NCBI RefSeq assembly: GCF_030586465.1
Contig: NZ_JAUQYP010000001.1
Coordinates: forward strand, 2,817,946-2,881,945
Direction of reading: 5' to 3'
Source: Actinotalea lenta
Lineage (GTDB): Bacteria > Actinomycetota > Actinomycetes > Actinomycetales > Cellulomonadaceae
Length of the DNA stretch: 64,000 bases
Part shown: positions 39,412 through 49,485 of the stretch, one piece after another
How the letters are laid out: each line of letters begins with the position of its first letter
Numbering within the stretch: position 1 is the stretch's first letter
Notes under the pieces: model-generated
The model's database searches: none
Told to the model about the DNA's origin: nothing
What the model saw: only the letters and a program-made list of their open reading frames with translations
Program-made: the position numbers and the translations under genes

Positions 39412-40734
39412 TCAGGAGGCCGGCACGAGGTCGAGGTAGAGCACCATCGGGTCCCAGCTCTGCACGAGGGTCTGCCCCGGGAGGAGCCTGAACACCGTCG
39501 CGGTGTCCCACGTGGCGGCGCCGTCGGCGAATCCCGGCAGCCAGCCGTCGCGCGTCGCACCGACCTTCACCTCACCGGGCGCCAGACCGTCCACCCGGTA
39601 TCGACCGTCGCCGTCCGAGACCGTCCGTGCCAGGACCGCGCCCGACCCGGCGTCGTAGACCGTGACGGTCGCCTCGGCCAACGGGTCCATCCAGCCCAGC
39701 ACCTGACCCGAGACGGCGGGCCGGGCGTAGATGGTCAGGGAGGTCCCCACCACGTCACCGCCGACGAGGGTGAAGGTCGCGGCTCCGGCGAGATCGTCGG
39801 CCTGACCGGCGTAGACCGGTAGCCACCCGTCCTTCTCTGCCCGCAGGGTGTAGGTCCCCGGCGCGAGGCCGTCGAACCGGAAGTCGCCCAGGGCGTCGGT
39901 CACGGTCGTGTCCCGGACCGTCCCGTCCGCCGGGTCGAGCAGGAAGACCGTCACGTCCCGGAGCGGGTCGTCCCAGCCGAGCTCGGGGTCGTCCCGGATC
40001 CCGAGCACCTGGCCGAGCAGTGTCGACGTCGGGGTCAGATCGATGTACAGGACGACCGGGTCCCACGACTGCGTCAAGGTCTCACCGGGCTCGAGCGTGT
40101 ACACCGTCGCGTCCGAGAGCGCGCGCACGCCGTCGGCGAAGCCCGGCAGCCAGCCTTCCTTGGACGCGCCGACCTTCACGTCGCCCGGGGGCAGCCCCGA
40201 GATCCGGTACGTGGTCTCGAACTCACCCAGCTGCACCGACGTGATCGGTTGGTCGTCCGCCGCGTCGTACACGGTGACCGTGGCTCCGCCGAGGGGATCG
40301 AAGTTGCCGAGCACCTCGCCCGCGATCGTCGCCGTGACGGGCAGAGCGAACCGGACCACGAGGGGGCGCCCGTGCCGGACCGACAGGACCGTCGCGCCCG
40401 CCCGCTCGGCTGCGAGCGGGTACCAGGTCACCCGGTCCTGCGCGGTGGCCCTCAGCACGACCTCCCCGACGGGCACCCGGCTCACCCGGAAGATCCCGCT
40501 GCGGCCCGAGGTCGCAGTCGCCAGGACGTCACCGCCCTGAGGATCGATGACATCGACGACGACTCCCGGCACGGGGCCCACCGCATCGGTCACGACACCG
40601 CGCACCGTTCCCGTGCGGGGCGGTGCCGCAGCGGCGGTGCCGACATCGAGGGCGAGGACCAGGGCGGCGAGCGCAAGGACGGCGGCACCGCGGAGTCGCA
40701 GGGACGGAACCCCGAACCGCTCGACCGCACGCAT
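39412..40734 (-). CDS. Secreted protein with four carboxypeptidase-regulatory-like/Cna-B-type beta domains
   Basis: 440 residues. Residues 1-37 are a Sec signal peptide (LRLRGAAVLALAALVLALDV, then AAAA). Four beta-sandwich repeats follow, each starting with a G-x-V segment: GTVRGVVTDAVGPVPGVVV, TIAGEVLGNFDPLGGATVTV, LLGQVLGIRDDPELGWDDPL and VSGQVLGWMDPLAEATVTVY. Repeats 2 and 4 are the most alike, sharing VKVGA, DGWLPGFADG and QSWDPxVLYxDL, which points to duplication. There is no sortase motif or membrane anchor, so it is probably free in the medium. The gene is convergent with the peptidase gene, stops 20 nt apart. Confidence 0.8.
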   Translation of the reverse strand: MRAVERFGVPSLRLRGAAVLALAALVLALDVGTAAAAPPRTGTVRGVVTDAVGPVPGVVVDVIDPQGGDVLATATSGRSGIFRVSRVPVGEVVLRATAQDRVTWYPLAAERAGATVLSVRHGRPLVVRFALPVTATIAGEVLGNFDPLGGATVTVYDAADDQPITSVQLGEFETTYRISGLPPGDVKVGASKEGWLPGFADGVRALSDATVYTLEPGETLTQSWDPVVLYIDLTPTSTLLGQVLGIRDDPELGWDDPLRDVTVFLLDPADGTVRDTTVTDALGDFRFDGLAPGTYTLRAEKDGWLPVYAGQADDLAGAATFTLVGGDVVGTSLTIYARPAVSGQVLGWMDPLAEATVTVYDAGSGAVLARTVSDGDGRYRVDGLAPGEVKVGATRDGWLPGFADGAATWDTATVFRLLPGQTLVQSWDPMVLYLDLVPAS

Positions 40735-40917
40735 GGCTCTGCCTCTCGTCCAGGTCGTCGGCGACCGCCGGACGCGGCGCCGGTGCACCCCTGTCGACGC
40801 TACGCAGACCGCGGGCCTCGGGAAGAGCCGAACCGCCTGTCCACTCAGCGTGGGCGCCACTCCGGTGCGCGTCGGGCAGCACAGGGGGCCCTCTCCTCGA
40901 CGGGCCCTGCTACCGGC

Positions 40918-41949
40918 CTAGTGGGCGCGCTCGGCCAGGACCTGGGCGACCCGGACCGCTGTGCGGGTCTCGTACGCCGCGGCCTGGAGGTTGCCGAGCA
41001 CCTGGTCCCCGGCTCCGCTGGTGTCCGTGTGCACCACCACGTCGGCCAGCCCGGCCCGGGGCAGGCCGACGTCTCGCCAGGGTCGGTGGATGACCCGAGC
41101 GATCTTGGGCACGTCCGGACCACCTTTGCGGGGATGCTCGCGGGGCAGGCCGAACCACATCTGGGTGCCGCGCTCGACCAGCGGGGCGAGCTTCTCCCAC
41201 TGGCTCCCGCGCACCCCGGCCGCCGCCACCCCGAGGCCGTCCGCGGACGTCGCCGCCAGCACGTCCAGGCTCCTGGTGGCCAGCCGCGCGCCGCCGTGCA
41301 CCACGACCCGCGCCGCCCCGGCCGACCGGAGCGTGCCCACCATCCGTTCGAGCACCGCGGCCGCGGCAGCCCGGTCCACGGCGGGAAGCCTGTCGTGCCC
41401 CGAGGCCGCCGACACGGCCCCGCCCAGCACGTCCGGGAGGCTGGGCTCGCGCAGCACGGCGACCAGCTCGGCGTGCGGCGCAGCCTCGCGCACCCGGCGC
41501 GCCAGCAGGTCGAGACCGTCGGCGAGCGCGTCCACCAGCGCACGCACCGCGCCGGCGTCGGACAGCACGCGCTCCTCCCGGGCGAGCCACAGGGCAGCCG
41601 CGAGCGACCACGGTCCGCGCGAGGTCACCACGAGGGGGCCCGCCCACACGTTCCCGAGCACCGCGAGCGCGTCGAGGTCCTCCCGCAGCAGGGCCGCGGA
41701 CCGCTCCAGGTCGGGCCCCGGACGCTCGGTGAGCGTCCAGCCACGTGGTCCCAGCTCGACAGCCATGCCCTCGAGCAGCGCGGCGGTACGTGCCGTCGAC
41801 GCGGCGTACGGACCCCGCTTGGGCATGTGGACCACCGGCGGCATGCCGACCACGCCGGCGGGCGTGCCGGCGAGCTCGGTGAACGCGACGTCCTGCGCCT
41901 TGAGGACCTTGTGACCGGGCCACGGACCGAGGGCGGTGACCCCGGTCAT
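40918..41949 (-). CDS. MetE-like barrel protein lacking cysteines (methionine synthase family, function doubtful)
   Basis: 343 residues. The fold is suggested by [19 protein letters not shown] at the start and by [12 protein letters not shown] and [20 protein letters not shown] blocks; relatives in Actinobacteria are annotated methionine synthase, vitamin B12-independent. The cobalamin-independent enzyme needs a zinc site built from His and two Cys, and this protein has no cysteine at all. It is therefore unlikely to methylate homocysteine. A conserved position next to mnmA suggests a role in tRNA or sulfur metabolism, but that is inference. The start overlaps the mnmA stop by 4 nt. Confidence 0.8.
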   Translation of the reverse strand: MTGVTALGPWPGHKVLKAQDVAFTELAGTPAGVVGMPPVVHMPKRGPYAASTARTAALLEGMAVELGPRGWTLTERPGPDLERSAALLREDLDALAVLGNVWAGPLVVTSRGPWSLAAALWLAREERVLSDAGAVRALVDALADGLDLLARRVREAAPHAELVAVLREPSLPDVLGGAVSAASGHDRLPAVDRAAAAAVLERMVGTLRSAGAARVVVHGGARLATRSLDVLAATSADGLGVAAAGVRGSQWEKLAPLVERGTQMWFGLPREHPRKGGPDVPKIARVIHRPWRDVGLPRAGLADVVVHTDTSGAGDQVLGNLQAAAYETRTAVRVAQVLAERAH

Positions 41950-43049
41950 CCGTCCCGTCCGTGGTCAGCGCCGCGCCGCACGCGGTCGACCGTGGCCTGG
42001 ACGGCCACCCTGTCCCCGACGTAGCAGACCACCGACTGACCGGGAGCGAGGCCCCGCACGGGTGCGTCCAGGGCCACCTCGAGCCGGTCCTCCGTCCCGT
42101 GCCACCGGGCCGGCACCGGCTCGCCGTGGGCGCGCAGCTGCGCTCTCCCCTGCCCGGCCAGGCCGGCCGGTGAGTCGAACCAGACCGCGTCGACACCCTG
42201 CAGCCCGCGCACCGACAACAGCTCGGCGGCGCCCACCACGACGGTGTTCGTCGCCGGACGCACGTCCAGGACGTAGCGCGGGCGGCCGTCGGGCGCCGGG
42301 TGGCGCAGTCCGAGCCCCTTGCGCTGGCCGACGGTGAACCCCCACGCCCCCTCGTGCCGTCCCAGCACCGCACCGTCCTCGTCCACCACGTCCCCGGGAC
42401 GCGAGCCGAGGCGCTCACGCAGGAACCCCTGGGTGTCGCCGTCCGCGACGAAGCACAGGTCGTAGGAGTCCGGCTTGGCGCTCACGGGGAGCCCCCGCGC
42501 GGCGGCCTCCGTCCGGACGTCGTCCTTGGAGGACACCTCGCCCAGCGGGAACATCGCACGGGCCAGCCGGTCCGGGCCCATCACGGCGAGCACGTAGGAC
42601 TGGTCCTTGGCCGCATCACGCGCGCGGTGCAGGCTCCGCGCTCCGTCACCGCCGACCGCCACCCGCGCGTAGTGGCCGGTGCACACCGCGTCGAAGCCGA
42701 GTGCCGTGGCCCTGTCCAGCAGCGCCGTGAACTTGATGTGCTCGTTGCAGCGCACGCACGGGTTCGGGGTCCGCCCCGCCGCGTACTCCGCCAGGAAGTC
42801 CGCGACCACCGTCTGCTCGAACCGCTCGGACAGGTCCCACACGTAGTACGGGATGCCGAGCACGTCGGCACACCGCCGCGCGTCCGACGCGTCCTCGATC
42901 GTGCAGCAGCCGCGCGAGCCGGTCCGGTGCTCGTCCCGCGTCCGCGACAAGGCCATGTGCACGCCGACGACGTCGTGGCCCGCGTCCACCGCCCGGGCCG
43001 CGGCCACCGCGGAGTCCACCCCGCCGGACAGGGCCGCCAGCACGCGCAT
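41946..43049 (-). CDS. mnmA: tRNA-specific 2-thiouridylase MnmA
   Basis: Thiolates U34 of tRNA(Lys), tRNA(Glu) and tRNA(Gln) using sulfur relayed from a cysteine desulfurase. The 367 residues begin [20 protein letters not shown] (PP-loop ATP site). The two active cysteines are in [14 protein letters not shown] and [26 protein letters not shown]-type sequence ([16 protein letters not shown]) precedes the C-terminal beta-barrel. ATG 43049 matches the family N-terminus; GTG 43055 is possible. It lies 25 nt after the cysteine desulfurase gene, its probable sulfur donor. Confidence 0.95.
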   Translation of the reverse strand: MRVLAALSGGVDSAVAAARAVDAGHDVVGVHMALSRTRDEHRTGSRGCCTIEDASDARRCADVLGIPYYVWDLSERFEQTVVADFLAEYAAGRTPNPCVRCNEHIKFTALLDRATALGFDAVCTGHYARVAVGGDGARSLHRARDAAKDQSYVLAVMGPDRLARAMFPLGEVSSKDDVRTEAAARGLPVSAKPDSYDLCFVADGDTQGFLRERLGSRPGDVVDEDGAVLGRHEGAWGFTVGQRKGLGLRHPAPDGRPRYVLDVRPATNTVVVGAAELLSVRGLQGVDAVWFDSPAGLAGQGRAQLRAHGEPVPARWHGTEDRLEVALDAPVRGLAPGQSVVCYVGDRVAVQATVDRVRRGADHGRDG

Positions 43050-43074
43050 GCGCACCAGGGTACCGGCCGGCTCG

Positions 43075-44247
43075 TCAGGCCATCCCGGCGGCCCGGGCAC
43101 GCGTCACGACGTCGGGCAGCGCCGCCAGCACGGCCTCGACGTCGCCGGGCGTGGACGTGCGCCCGAACGAGAATCGCAGTGCACCTCGGGCATCGACCTC
43201 CTCGACCCCGCAGGCCAGCAGCACGTGGCTCGGCTGGGCGACGCCCGCCGTGCACGCCGAGCCGGTCGAGCACGCGACACCGTGGGAGTCCATGAGGTAG
43301 ATCAGCGAGTCGCCCTCGCACCCGGGGAAGGTCAGGTGCAGGTTGTGCGGCACTCGCAGGCCCGACGCCGGGTCGGGCCCGCGGAGCACGGCGTCCGGGA
43401 CCAGGTCCCGCACCCCTGCGAGCAGCGCGTCCCGCAGGCCCGCGAGCCGGGCCGTCTGCGCGGGCAGGTCCGAGACCGCGAGCTCCGCGGCGAGCGCGAA
43501 ACCGGCCACGCCCACGACGTCCAGCGTGCCCGAGCGCACCGAACGCTCCTGCCCTCCGCCGTGCAGGACCGGGACGAGGTCCAGCCCCCGCCGCACCACC
43601 AGGGCCCCGACGCCGACCGGGCCGCCCAGCTTGTGCGCGGTGAGGCTGACCGCGTCGGCGCGGACGGCGGCCAGGTCGACCGGCAGGTGGCCGACGGCCT
43701 GCACGGCGTCGGTGTGCACCGGCACGCCCCACGCGTGCGCCCGGGCCACCACGTCGGCGACCGGCTGGATGGTCCCGATCTCGTTGTTCGCCCACATCAC
43801 CGAGACCACGGCCACCCGGTCCCCGTGCGCCGCGAGCTCGGCGTCCAGCGCGGCGAGGTCGAGCCGCCCGTCGTCGTGCACGGGGAGCTCGACGACCTCG
43901 GCACCCTGGCTCGCGAGCCACCGGGCCGGGTCGAGCACCGCGTGGTGCTCCACCGCGGAGACCAGCACCCGGGTTCGACGCGGGTCCGCGGCGTGGCGGG
44001 CCCACCACAGGCCCTTGATCGCGAGGTTGTCGGCCTCCGTCCCGCCCGAGGTCCACACGACCTCCGTGGGGTGAGCGCCGACCGCGGCCGCGAGCCGCTC
44101 GCGGCTCTCCTCCACGACCCGGCGCGCCTCCCGTCCCGCGGCGTGCACCGATGACGGGTTCCCCACGACGCCCAGCCGGGCCGCCATCGCCTCGGCGACC
44201 TGTGGATGGATCGGCGTCGTGGCCGCGTGGTCGAGGTAGCGGGTCAC
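43075..44247 (-). CDS. iscS: Cysteine desulfurase (IscS/NifS type)
   Basis: PLP enzyme that takes sulfur from L-cysteine as an enzyme-bound persulfide. The 390 residues open with [18 protein letters not shown]; the PLP lysine is in [19 protein letters not shown], a histidine is in [12 protein letters not shown] and the persulfide cysteine is in [23 protein letters not shown] 44247 follows TACACT (44259-44254) by exactly 6 nt without a ribosome binding site, so the iscS-mnmA-metE-like transcript is probably leaderless. Its pairing with mnmA implies a dedicated role in tRNA thiolation besides any Fe-S cluster role. Confidence 0.94.
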   Translation of the reverse strand: MTRYLDHAATTPIHPQVAEAMAARLGVVGNPSSVHAAGREARRVVEESRERLAAAVGAHPTEVVWTSGGTEADNLAIKGLWWARHAADPRRTRVLVSAVEHHAVLDPARWLASQGAEVVELPVHDDGRLDLAALDAELAAHGDRVAVVSVMWANNEIGTIQPVADVVARAHAWGVPVHTDAVQAVGHLPVDLAAVRADAVSLTAHKLGGPVGVGALVVRRGLDLVPVLHGGGQERSVRSGTLDVVGVAGFALAAELAVSDLPAQTARLAGLRDALLAGVRDLVPDAVLRGPDPASGLRVPHNLHLTFPGCEGDSLIYLMDSHGVACSTGSACTAGVAQPSHVLLACGVEEVDARGALRFSFGRTSTPGDVEAVLAALPDVVTRARAAGMA

Positions 44248-44321
44248 GGCGCGAGTGTACGAACCGGACCGCCGGCCGGACCCGCACGGCCGATCGGTCC
44301 CGCGCCTGGCACAATCACCCG

Positions 44322-45293
44322 GTGACCAATGACGGCCCGCCGCTGGCGTTCAGCGGATCACGACTCGCGTGGGCGGACATGCCCCGCGACCTCCGCTCCC
44401 GGATCGCCGAGCTGGCCGGGGCCGCGGTCGTGGCCGAGGCCCCTGCGACCGTCGGGTTCAGCCCGGGCTACGCATCGCTGCTCGAGCTCGGTGACGGCAC
44501 ACAGGTGTTCGTCAAGGCGGTGTCGCCCGAGCAGAACCCCGACTCACCCAACCTGGCGCGCGCCGAGATCCGCGCGCTCGAGGCGCTGCCGCCGGGTGTC
44601 CCGGCCCCGCGGCTGCAGTGGTCGCACGACGACGGCACCTGGGTGGTGATGGGCATCACCGCCGTAGCGGGCCGCTCCCCGGAGCACCCGTGGACCCCGG
44701 AGCAGCGGCGGCGGGTGCTCGACCTCGCCGCAGAGCTCGCGCGGGCCGGTACCCCCGCACCTGCCTGCCTGCCACCGCTGTCGGTCGCGCTGACGGGGCT
44801 GGCCGCCAGCACGCGGGCGCTCGCGCAGTCCCCGGCGGACCTCGACGCGGCCGTGGCCGCCATGGCCGAGGACGGGCCCTGGCTCGTGGAGCACCGCGAG
44901 GACCTCGTGCGCTGGGCCGAGGAGGCCCCGACCGCGGCGGTGGGCCACTCCCTGGCCCACAACGACCTGCGCACGGACAACGTGCTGCTCGGGCAGGACG
45001 GCACGTGGGTGGTCGACTGGCCGCACGCGAGCAAGGACGCACCCGCCTGGTACGACCTCGTCGGGCTCCTCGTGAGCATCGCGATGCAGGGCGGCGGCGA
45101 CCCGGACGCGCTGTTCTGGGAACACCCCGCCGCCGCCGGCGCCGACCGGGAGTCCGTCCGGGCGGTGCTCGCCGCGCTCACCGGGTACTTCCTGCAGGGT
45201 GCGGTGCAACCCCCGCCACCCGGGATCGCCAACCTGCGTGCCTTCCAGCGTGCGCACGCCCGGGCGGCGCTGGCCTGGCTGCGGCGCTTCTGA
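44322..45293 (+). CDS. Aminoglycoside phosphotransferase (APH)-fold kinase
   Basis: 323 residues with the eukaryotic-like kinase fold of the APH family. The ATP-binding lysine region is QVFVKAVSPEQNP; the catalytic loop is VGHSLAHNDLRTDNVLLGQD with the Mg-binding DWPHASKDAPAWYDL. Members phosphorylate small molecules; the neighbours give no clue to the substrate, and antibiotic resistance should not be assumed. GTG 44322 is preceded by CACAAT at 6-7 nt and no ribosome binding site. It is divergent from iscS and convergent with etfA, with only 3 nt between the stops. Confidence 0.83.
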   Translation: MTNDGPPLAFSGSRLAWADMPRDLRSRIAELAGAAVVAEAPATVGFSPGYASLLELGDGTQVFVKAVSPEQNPDSPNLARAEIRALEALPPGVPAPRLQWSHDDGTWVVMGITAVAGRSPEHPWTPEQRRRVLDLAAELARAGTPAPACLPPLSVALTGLAASTRALAQSPADLDAAVAAMAEDGPWLVEHREDLVRWAEEAPTAAVGHSLAHNDLRTDNVLLGQDGTWVVDWPHASKDAPAWYDLVGLLVSIAMQGGGDPDALFWEHPAAAGADRESVRAVLAALTGYFLQGAVQPPPPGIANLRAFQRAHARAALAWLRRF

Positions 45294-45296
45294 GAC

Positions 45297-46280
45297 TCAC
45301 CCGCGCCGGCGGCGAAGCTCCTGCGTCGCCTGCGGCAGGACCGTGCGCAGGTCGCCGACGATCCCCAGGTCGGCGATCTCGAAGATCGGCGCGTCCGCGT
45401 CCGTGTTGACCGCCACGATCACTCCCGAGGCCTGCATCCCGCCCCGGTGGTGCACCGCACCGGACACCCCCGCGCCGATGTAGAGGCGCGGGGACACCGT
45501 CACCCCGGTCTGACCGATCTGCGCGTCCTTGTCGATCCAGCCCTCGTCGGTCGCGACCCGGGTGGCGCCGACGGCGCCGCCGAGCACGTCGGCCAGCTCG
45601 ACGAGCGGGCCGAAGTCGCCCTCGGTCCCCCGGCCGCCGACGACGACGACCTGCGCCGCACCCAGGTCCGGGCGATCGGACGGTGCCCGCTCGGTGCGTT
45701 CGACGACCTCGACACCGGCCGCTGCGGCCGAGAGGTCGAGCTCGTGTCGGACCACGTCGGGCGTGCCGCTCCCGACGGGCTCCGTCTCCACCGCGTGCGG
45801 CTTGACCGCCAGCACCGTGACGGGGGTCACGGCGGTGCACCGCGACGTCCAGGTCGCCGCGAAGACCTGCTTGTGGGCCACCAGGGCGTCCCCGTCGAGC
45901 TCCACGGAGGCGACGTCGACCATCACGCCGGCCCCGGTGAGCACGCCGAGCCGGGCGGCCACCTCCTTGTTCTCGAACGAGGAGCCCAGCAGCACCGCAC
46001 GCGTGCTCGGCGTGACCAACCCGGCCAGCGCCTCGGCCACGACGGGGGTGAGCCGCGGGTGGGCGTCACCCGTGCCCACGGCGTGCAGGACGGCAGCCCC
46101 GTGCTCGCCCACCTGCGTGAGCACGTCGGCCGGTGGCGCGACGGGCTCCCCACCCACCACCCACACGGCGTGCACGGTCCCGATCCCGCGCCCGAGCGCG
46201 AGGAGCTCGAGCGACTGGGGTCGCAGGGTCTGGTCGTCGGCGTGGTCCAGCAGGACGAGGACGTCGGCCTGGGTCGTCAT
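45297..46280 (-). CDS. etfA: Electron transfer flavoprotein alpha subunit
   Basis: 327 residues. The C-terminal FAD-binding half has VVVVGGRGTEGDFGPLVELA, VGATRVATDEGWIDKDAQIG, QTGVTVSPRLYIGAGVSGAV HHRGGM and ASGVIVAVNTDADAPIFEIA DLGIVGDL, all textbook EtfA. With EtfB it carries electrons from acyl-CoA and other dehydrogenases to the quinone pool. ATG 46280 is chosen over longer frames by agreement with the family start (MTTQADVLVLLDH). It follows etfB by 16 nt. Confidence 0.95.
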   Translation of the reverse strand: MTTQADVLVLLDHADDQTLRPQSLELLALGRGIGTVHAVWVVGGEPVAPPADVLTQVGEHGAAVLHAVGTGDAHPRLTPVVAEALAGLVTPSTRAVLLGSSFENKEVAARLGVLTGAGVMVDVASVELDGDALVAHKQVFAATWTSRCTAVTPVTVLAVKPHAVETEPVGSGTPDVVRHELDLSAAAAGVEVVERTERAPSDRPDLGAAQVVVVGGRGTEGDFGPLVELADVLGGAVGATRVATDEGWIDKDAQIGQTGVTVSPRLYIGAGVSGAVHHRGGMQASGVIVAVNTDADAPIFEIADLGIVGDLRTVLPQATQELRRRRG

Positions 46281-46296
46281 CGGTGTCTCCGGTCGG

Positions 46297-47085
46297 TCAG
46301 ACGAGCTTGTGCTCGGCGAGGAAGTCCGCCAGCCGCACGCCGGCATCGCCCTCGTCGGTGATGAGCACGCGGTCGGTGCGCGGGGGCCGGGGCTCGGCCG
46401 TCAGCACCCGGGTCCTGGCCCCGGCGGCGCCGACGGCGGCCGGGTCGATCCCGAGGTCGCCCAGGTCGAGCGTCCGCACCGGCTTCTTGCGGGCGGCCAT
46501 GATCCCGGCGAACGCCGGGTAGCGCGGCTCGTTGGCCTGGTCCGTGACCGAGACGAGCGCCGGGAGCGGCGCGCGCAGGACCTCGGTGGCGTGGTCCAGG
46601 TCGCGCCGCACCTGCACCGCGCCGCCGGCCACCTGCACGTCGACGGCCAGGGTCAGCTGCGGCAGGCCCAGCTCGGCGGCGAGCGCGGCCGGGAGCATCG
46701 ACGTCAGCGCGTCCAGCGAGGCCATCCCGGTGATCACCAGGTCGACCGGGCCGTCGGCGGCGATCGAGCGCACCGCGGCGGCCAGGACGCGAGCCGTGCC
46801 GAACACGTCGGTGCCGGCCAGCGCGTCGTCCAGGACGTGCACGCCCTGGTCCGCGCCCATCTGCAGCGCACGGCGCACGGCGTCCTCGGCGTCGTCGGGC
46901 CCCATGGTCAGCGCGACCACCTCGGCGTCGTGCTCCTCGGCGATCACCAGCGCGGCCTCGACGGCGTTCTCGTCGAGCTCGTTGAGCGTGCCGTCCCCGC
47001 CGTCACGCTCGACCCGGCCGTCGGGGCCCAGGCGACGGTCCGCCATCAGGTCCGGGACGTGCTTGACGCACACGACGATCCTCAC
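46297..47085 (-). CDS. etfB: Electron transfer flavoprotein beta subunit
   Basis: 262 residues. The family start MRIVVCVKHVPDL and the AMP/FAD-binding ALTMGPDDAEDAVRRALQMG ADQGVHVLDD block identify it, followed by ITGMASLDALTSMLPAALAA ELGLPQLT. GTG 47085 is used because it yields the standard N-terminus; GAGGAG lies somewhat far (about 12 nt) upstream. It is the first gene of etfB-etfA and is divergent from the glycogen cluster across 144 nt. Confidence 0.94.
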   Translation of the reverse strand: MRIVVCVKHVPDLMADRRLGPDGRVERDGGDGTLNELDENAVEAALVIAEEHDAEVVALTMGPDDAEDAVRRALQMGADQGVHVLDDALAGTDVFGTARVLAAAVRSIAADGPVDLVITGMASLDALTSMLPAALAAELGLPQLTLAVDVQVAGGAVQVRRDLDHATEVLRAPLPALVSVTDQANEPRYPAFAGIMAARKKPVRTLDLGDLGIDPAAVGAAGARTRVLTAEPRPPRTDRVLITDEGDAGVRLADFLAEHKLV

Positions 47086-47229
47086 CTGGCCCAGAGCTCC
47101 TCTCCGTCCGCGAGCGACGCCACAGGCTACCCGTCGGCGCACCCCGGCGCCGGTCGGGGGGCGGCGACGGCCCGCGGCGCGCCGAGCCGTGCCGTCGCGG
47201 ACCCGTCAGGTGCGTCACACTGGTGCACC

Positions 47230-49476
47230 ATGCGGCACGACGACACGGGCTACGGCAACCTGCGGCGCCTGGGCGTGCACCCCGTCGGCGACGGCATCGA
47301 CGTGGCGGTGCTCGCCTCGCACGCGGACGCCGTCGAGCTGTGCCTGCTCGACCCCGATCCGCACGCCGCGGACGGCTGGGCCGAGCGGCGCGTGCCGCTG
47401 TCCGGGCCTACCTACGGCGTGTGGCACGCACACGTGCCCGGGGTCGGTCCCGGGCAGCGCTACGGGTTCCGCGCGCACGGCCGCTGGGACCCCGCGGCAG
47501 GGCTGCGGTACAACCCCGCGAAGCTGCTGGTGGACCCCTATGGGCGGGGCCTGGACGGGCTCGAGCGGCTCAGCGCGCCACGGTCCGAACGCTACGGGCA
47601 CCTGGTGGACGACGGTCACCAGCCGGCCGACGGTCTGCGCACCAGGGACGACACCGACTCGCGTGCGGTGGTGCCGCACTCGGTCGTGGTGGCGGACCCG
47701 GGCGTGGCGCCGGACACCCGGCCACGGGTCCCCATGAGCCACACCGTGGTGTACGAGGCTCACGTCCGCGGCCTGACCCGCCGCATGACGACGCTGCCCG
47801 CCGAGCTGCGGGGTACCTATGCGGGTCTCGGCCACCCCGCGACCGTCGCGCACCTGACCGGGCTCGGGGTCACCACGCTCGAACTCCTGCCGATCCAGGC
47901 CATCGCGACCGAGCCGTGGCTCGTGCGCGAGGGCCGCGGCAACTACTGGGGCTACAACACGCTGGGGTACTTCGCCCCGCACCCGTCCTACGCGACGCAG
48001 GCCGCGCAGGACGCCGGACCCGACGCGGTGCTGTCCGAGGTCCGCGACGCGGTCCAGGCGCTGCACGCCGCGGGCATCGAGGTGGTCCTCGACGTGGTCT
48101 ACAACCACACGTGCGAGGGAGGCACGGACGGGCCGCACCTGTCCTGGCGCGGCCTGGATCCGACCGTGTACTACCTGCACGACGGGTCGACCCCGGCCCG
48201 GTTCGCCGACATCACGGGGTGCGGCAACAGCCTGGACTTCCGCAGGCCCAGGGTCGTCCAGCTCACCCTGGACTCGCTGCGCTGGTGGGCGGAGCGCGTA
48301 GGCGTGGACGGGTTCCGATTCGACCTGATGGTCACGCTGGGGCGGGACGCGGACGGCTTCACCCCGAACCACCCCTTCCTCACCGCGCTGCAGACCGACC
48401 CGGTGCTGTGCGACCGCAAGATGATCGCCGAGCCGTGGGACCTGGGCCCGGGCGGCTGGCGCACCGGTGGGTTCCCCGCACCCCACTCGGAGTGGAACGA
48501 CCGGTTCCGCAACGCCGTGCGGTCCTTCTGGCTGGCCGACCCCGCCGCGGCCGCGCACGGCAGGCCCGGGCACGGGGTGCGCGACCTCGCGACCCGACTG
48601 GCCGGCTCCGCCGACCTGTTCGGCCACTCCGACCCACCCCTGCTGCGCGGGGTGGTCGCTTCGGTCAACTACGTCACGGCCCACGACGGGTTCACCATGG
48701 CCGACCTGGTCGCCTACGAGCACAAGCACAACCTGGCCAACGGTGAGCAGAACCGCGACGGCACGGACGACAACCGGTCCTGGAACCACGGCATCGAAGG
48801 ACCGGTCGCGGAGCAGGGACCGGGCCTGGAGATCCTGCCGTTGCGCCGGCGATCCATCCGCAACCTGCTGGGCACGCTCCTGCTGTCGGCCGGGGTCCCC
48901 ATGCTGACCGCCGGGGACGAGCTGGGCCGGACCCAGCACGGCAACAACAACGCCTACAACCAGGACACCGAGATCTCCTGGCTGGACTGGGAGCTCAGCC
49001 CGTGGCGGCAGAACCTGCTGGCCACCACGCGCCACCTCATCAGGCTCCGGCGCGAGCTGCCGGCCCTGACCACGGCTGCCTTCTACCGCGGCCGCCCGTT
49101 CGACGGGTGCCCGGACGACCGGCCCGACCTGCTGTGGCGCACCGCCGAGGGTGCCGCGGTGCTGACCGAGCACTGGCAGGACCCGGCCACCCGCACCCTG
49201 CAGATGATCCGCACCGCGTGCGACGGCTCGGCGGTCCTGCTGGTGGTCAACGGCGCGCTCGACCCGGTGCCCGTCACGCTGGCCGACGGGGCGGCCGGGG
49301 ACTGGACCCTGGAGTGGGAGTCGGGCGCCGAGCACCCCGACGAGCTGGACGGCGACCCGCAGGTCGTGCCGCCGGGCACGGTGGTGGAGACCGACGCGCT
49401 GTCCCTGCGGCTCTACTCGGCCCGCGCCGGTGGTGCCCCGGACGCCCAGGTGTCCGAACCTGGCGACCCTCGGTAG
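47230..49476 (+). CDS. glgX: Glycogen debranching enzyme GlgX (isoamylase type)
   Basis: 748 residues, GH13. An N-terminal CBM48-like domain (GVHPVGDGIDVAVLASHADA) precedes the barrel. Catalytic blocks are VDGFRFDLMVTLGRD (nucleophile), KMIAEPWDLGPGGW (acid/base) and YVTAHDGFTMADLVAYEHKH (third carboxylate), with ITGCGNSLDF. It removes alpha-1,6 branches from limit-dextrin-type glycogen. ATG 47230 is the first start past the etf divergence; the longer open frame upstream is antisense to etfB. It begins a five-gene alpha-glucan cluster, so debranching and the GlgE route may be co-expressed. Confidence 0.94.
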   Translation: MRHDDTGYGNLRRLGVHPVGDGIDVAVLASHADAVELCLLDPDPHAADGWAERRVPLSGPTYGVWHAHVPGVGPGQRYGFRAHGRWDPAAGLRYNPAKLLVDPYGRGLDGLERLSAPRSERYGHLVDDGHQPADGLRTRDDTDSRAVVPHSVVVADPGVAPDTRPRVPMSHTVVYEAHVRGLTRRMTTLPAELRGTYAGLGHPATVAHLTGLGVTTLELLPIQAIATEPWLVREGRGNYWGYNTLGYFAPHPSYATQAAQDAGPDAVLSEVRDAVQALHAAGIEVVLDVVYNHTCEGGTDGPHLSWRGLDPTVYYLHDGSTPARFADITGCGNSLDFRRPRVVQLTLDSLRWWAERVGVDGFRFDLMVTLGRDADGFTPNHPFLTALQTDPVLCDRKMIAEPWDLGPGGWRTGGFPAPHSEWNDRFRNAVRSFWLADPAAAAHGRPGHGVRDLATRLAGSADLFGHSDPPLLRGVVASVNYVTAHDGFTMADLVAYEHKHNLANGEQNRDGTDDNRSWNHGIEGPVAEQGPGLEILPLRRRSIRNLLGTLLLSAGVPMLTAGDELGRTQHGNNNAYNQDTEISWLDWELSPWRQNLLATTRHLIRLRRELPALTTAAFYRGRPFDGCPDDRPDLLWRTAEGAAVLTEHWQDPATRTLQMIRTACDGSAVLLVVNGALDPVPVTLADGAAGDWTLEWESGAEHPDELDGDPQVVPPGTVVETDALSLRLYSARAGGAPDAQVSEPGDPR

Positions 49477-49485
49477 GTTCGAGGC

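Noticed and set aside
40918-41949. Gene symbol metE
   Set aside because: No cysteine is present for the catalytic zinc site.
44322-45293. Aminoglycoside resistance gene
   Set aside because: The APH fold is shared by many small-molecule kinases, and no resistance or mobile context is present.
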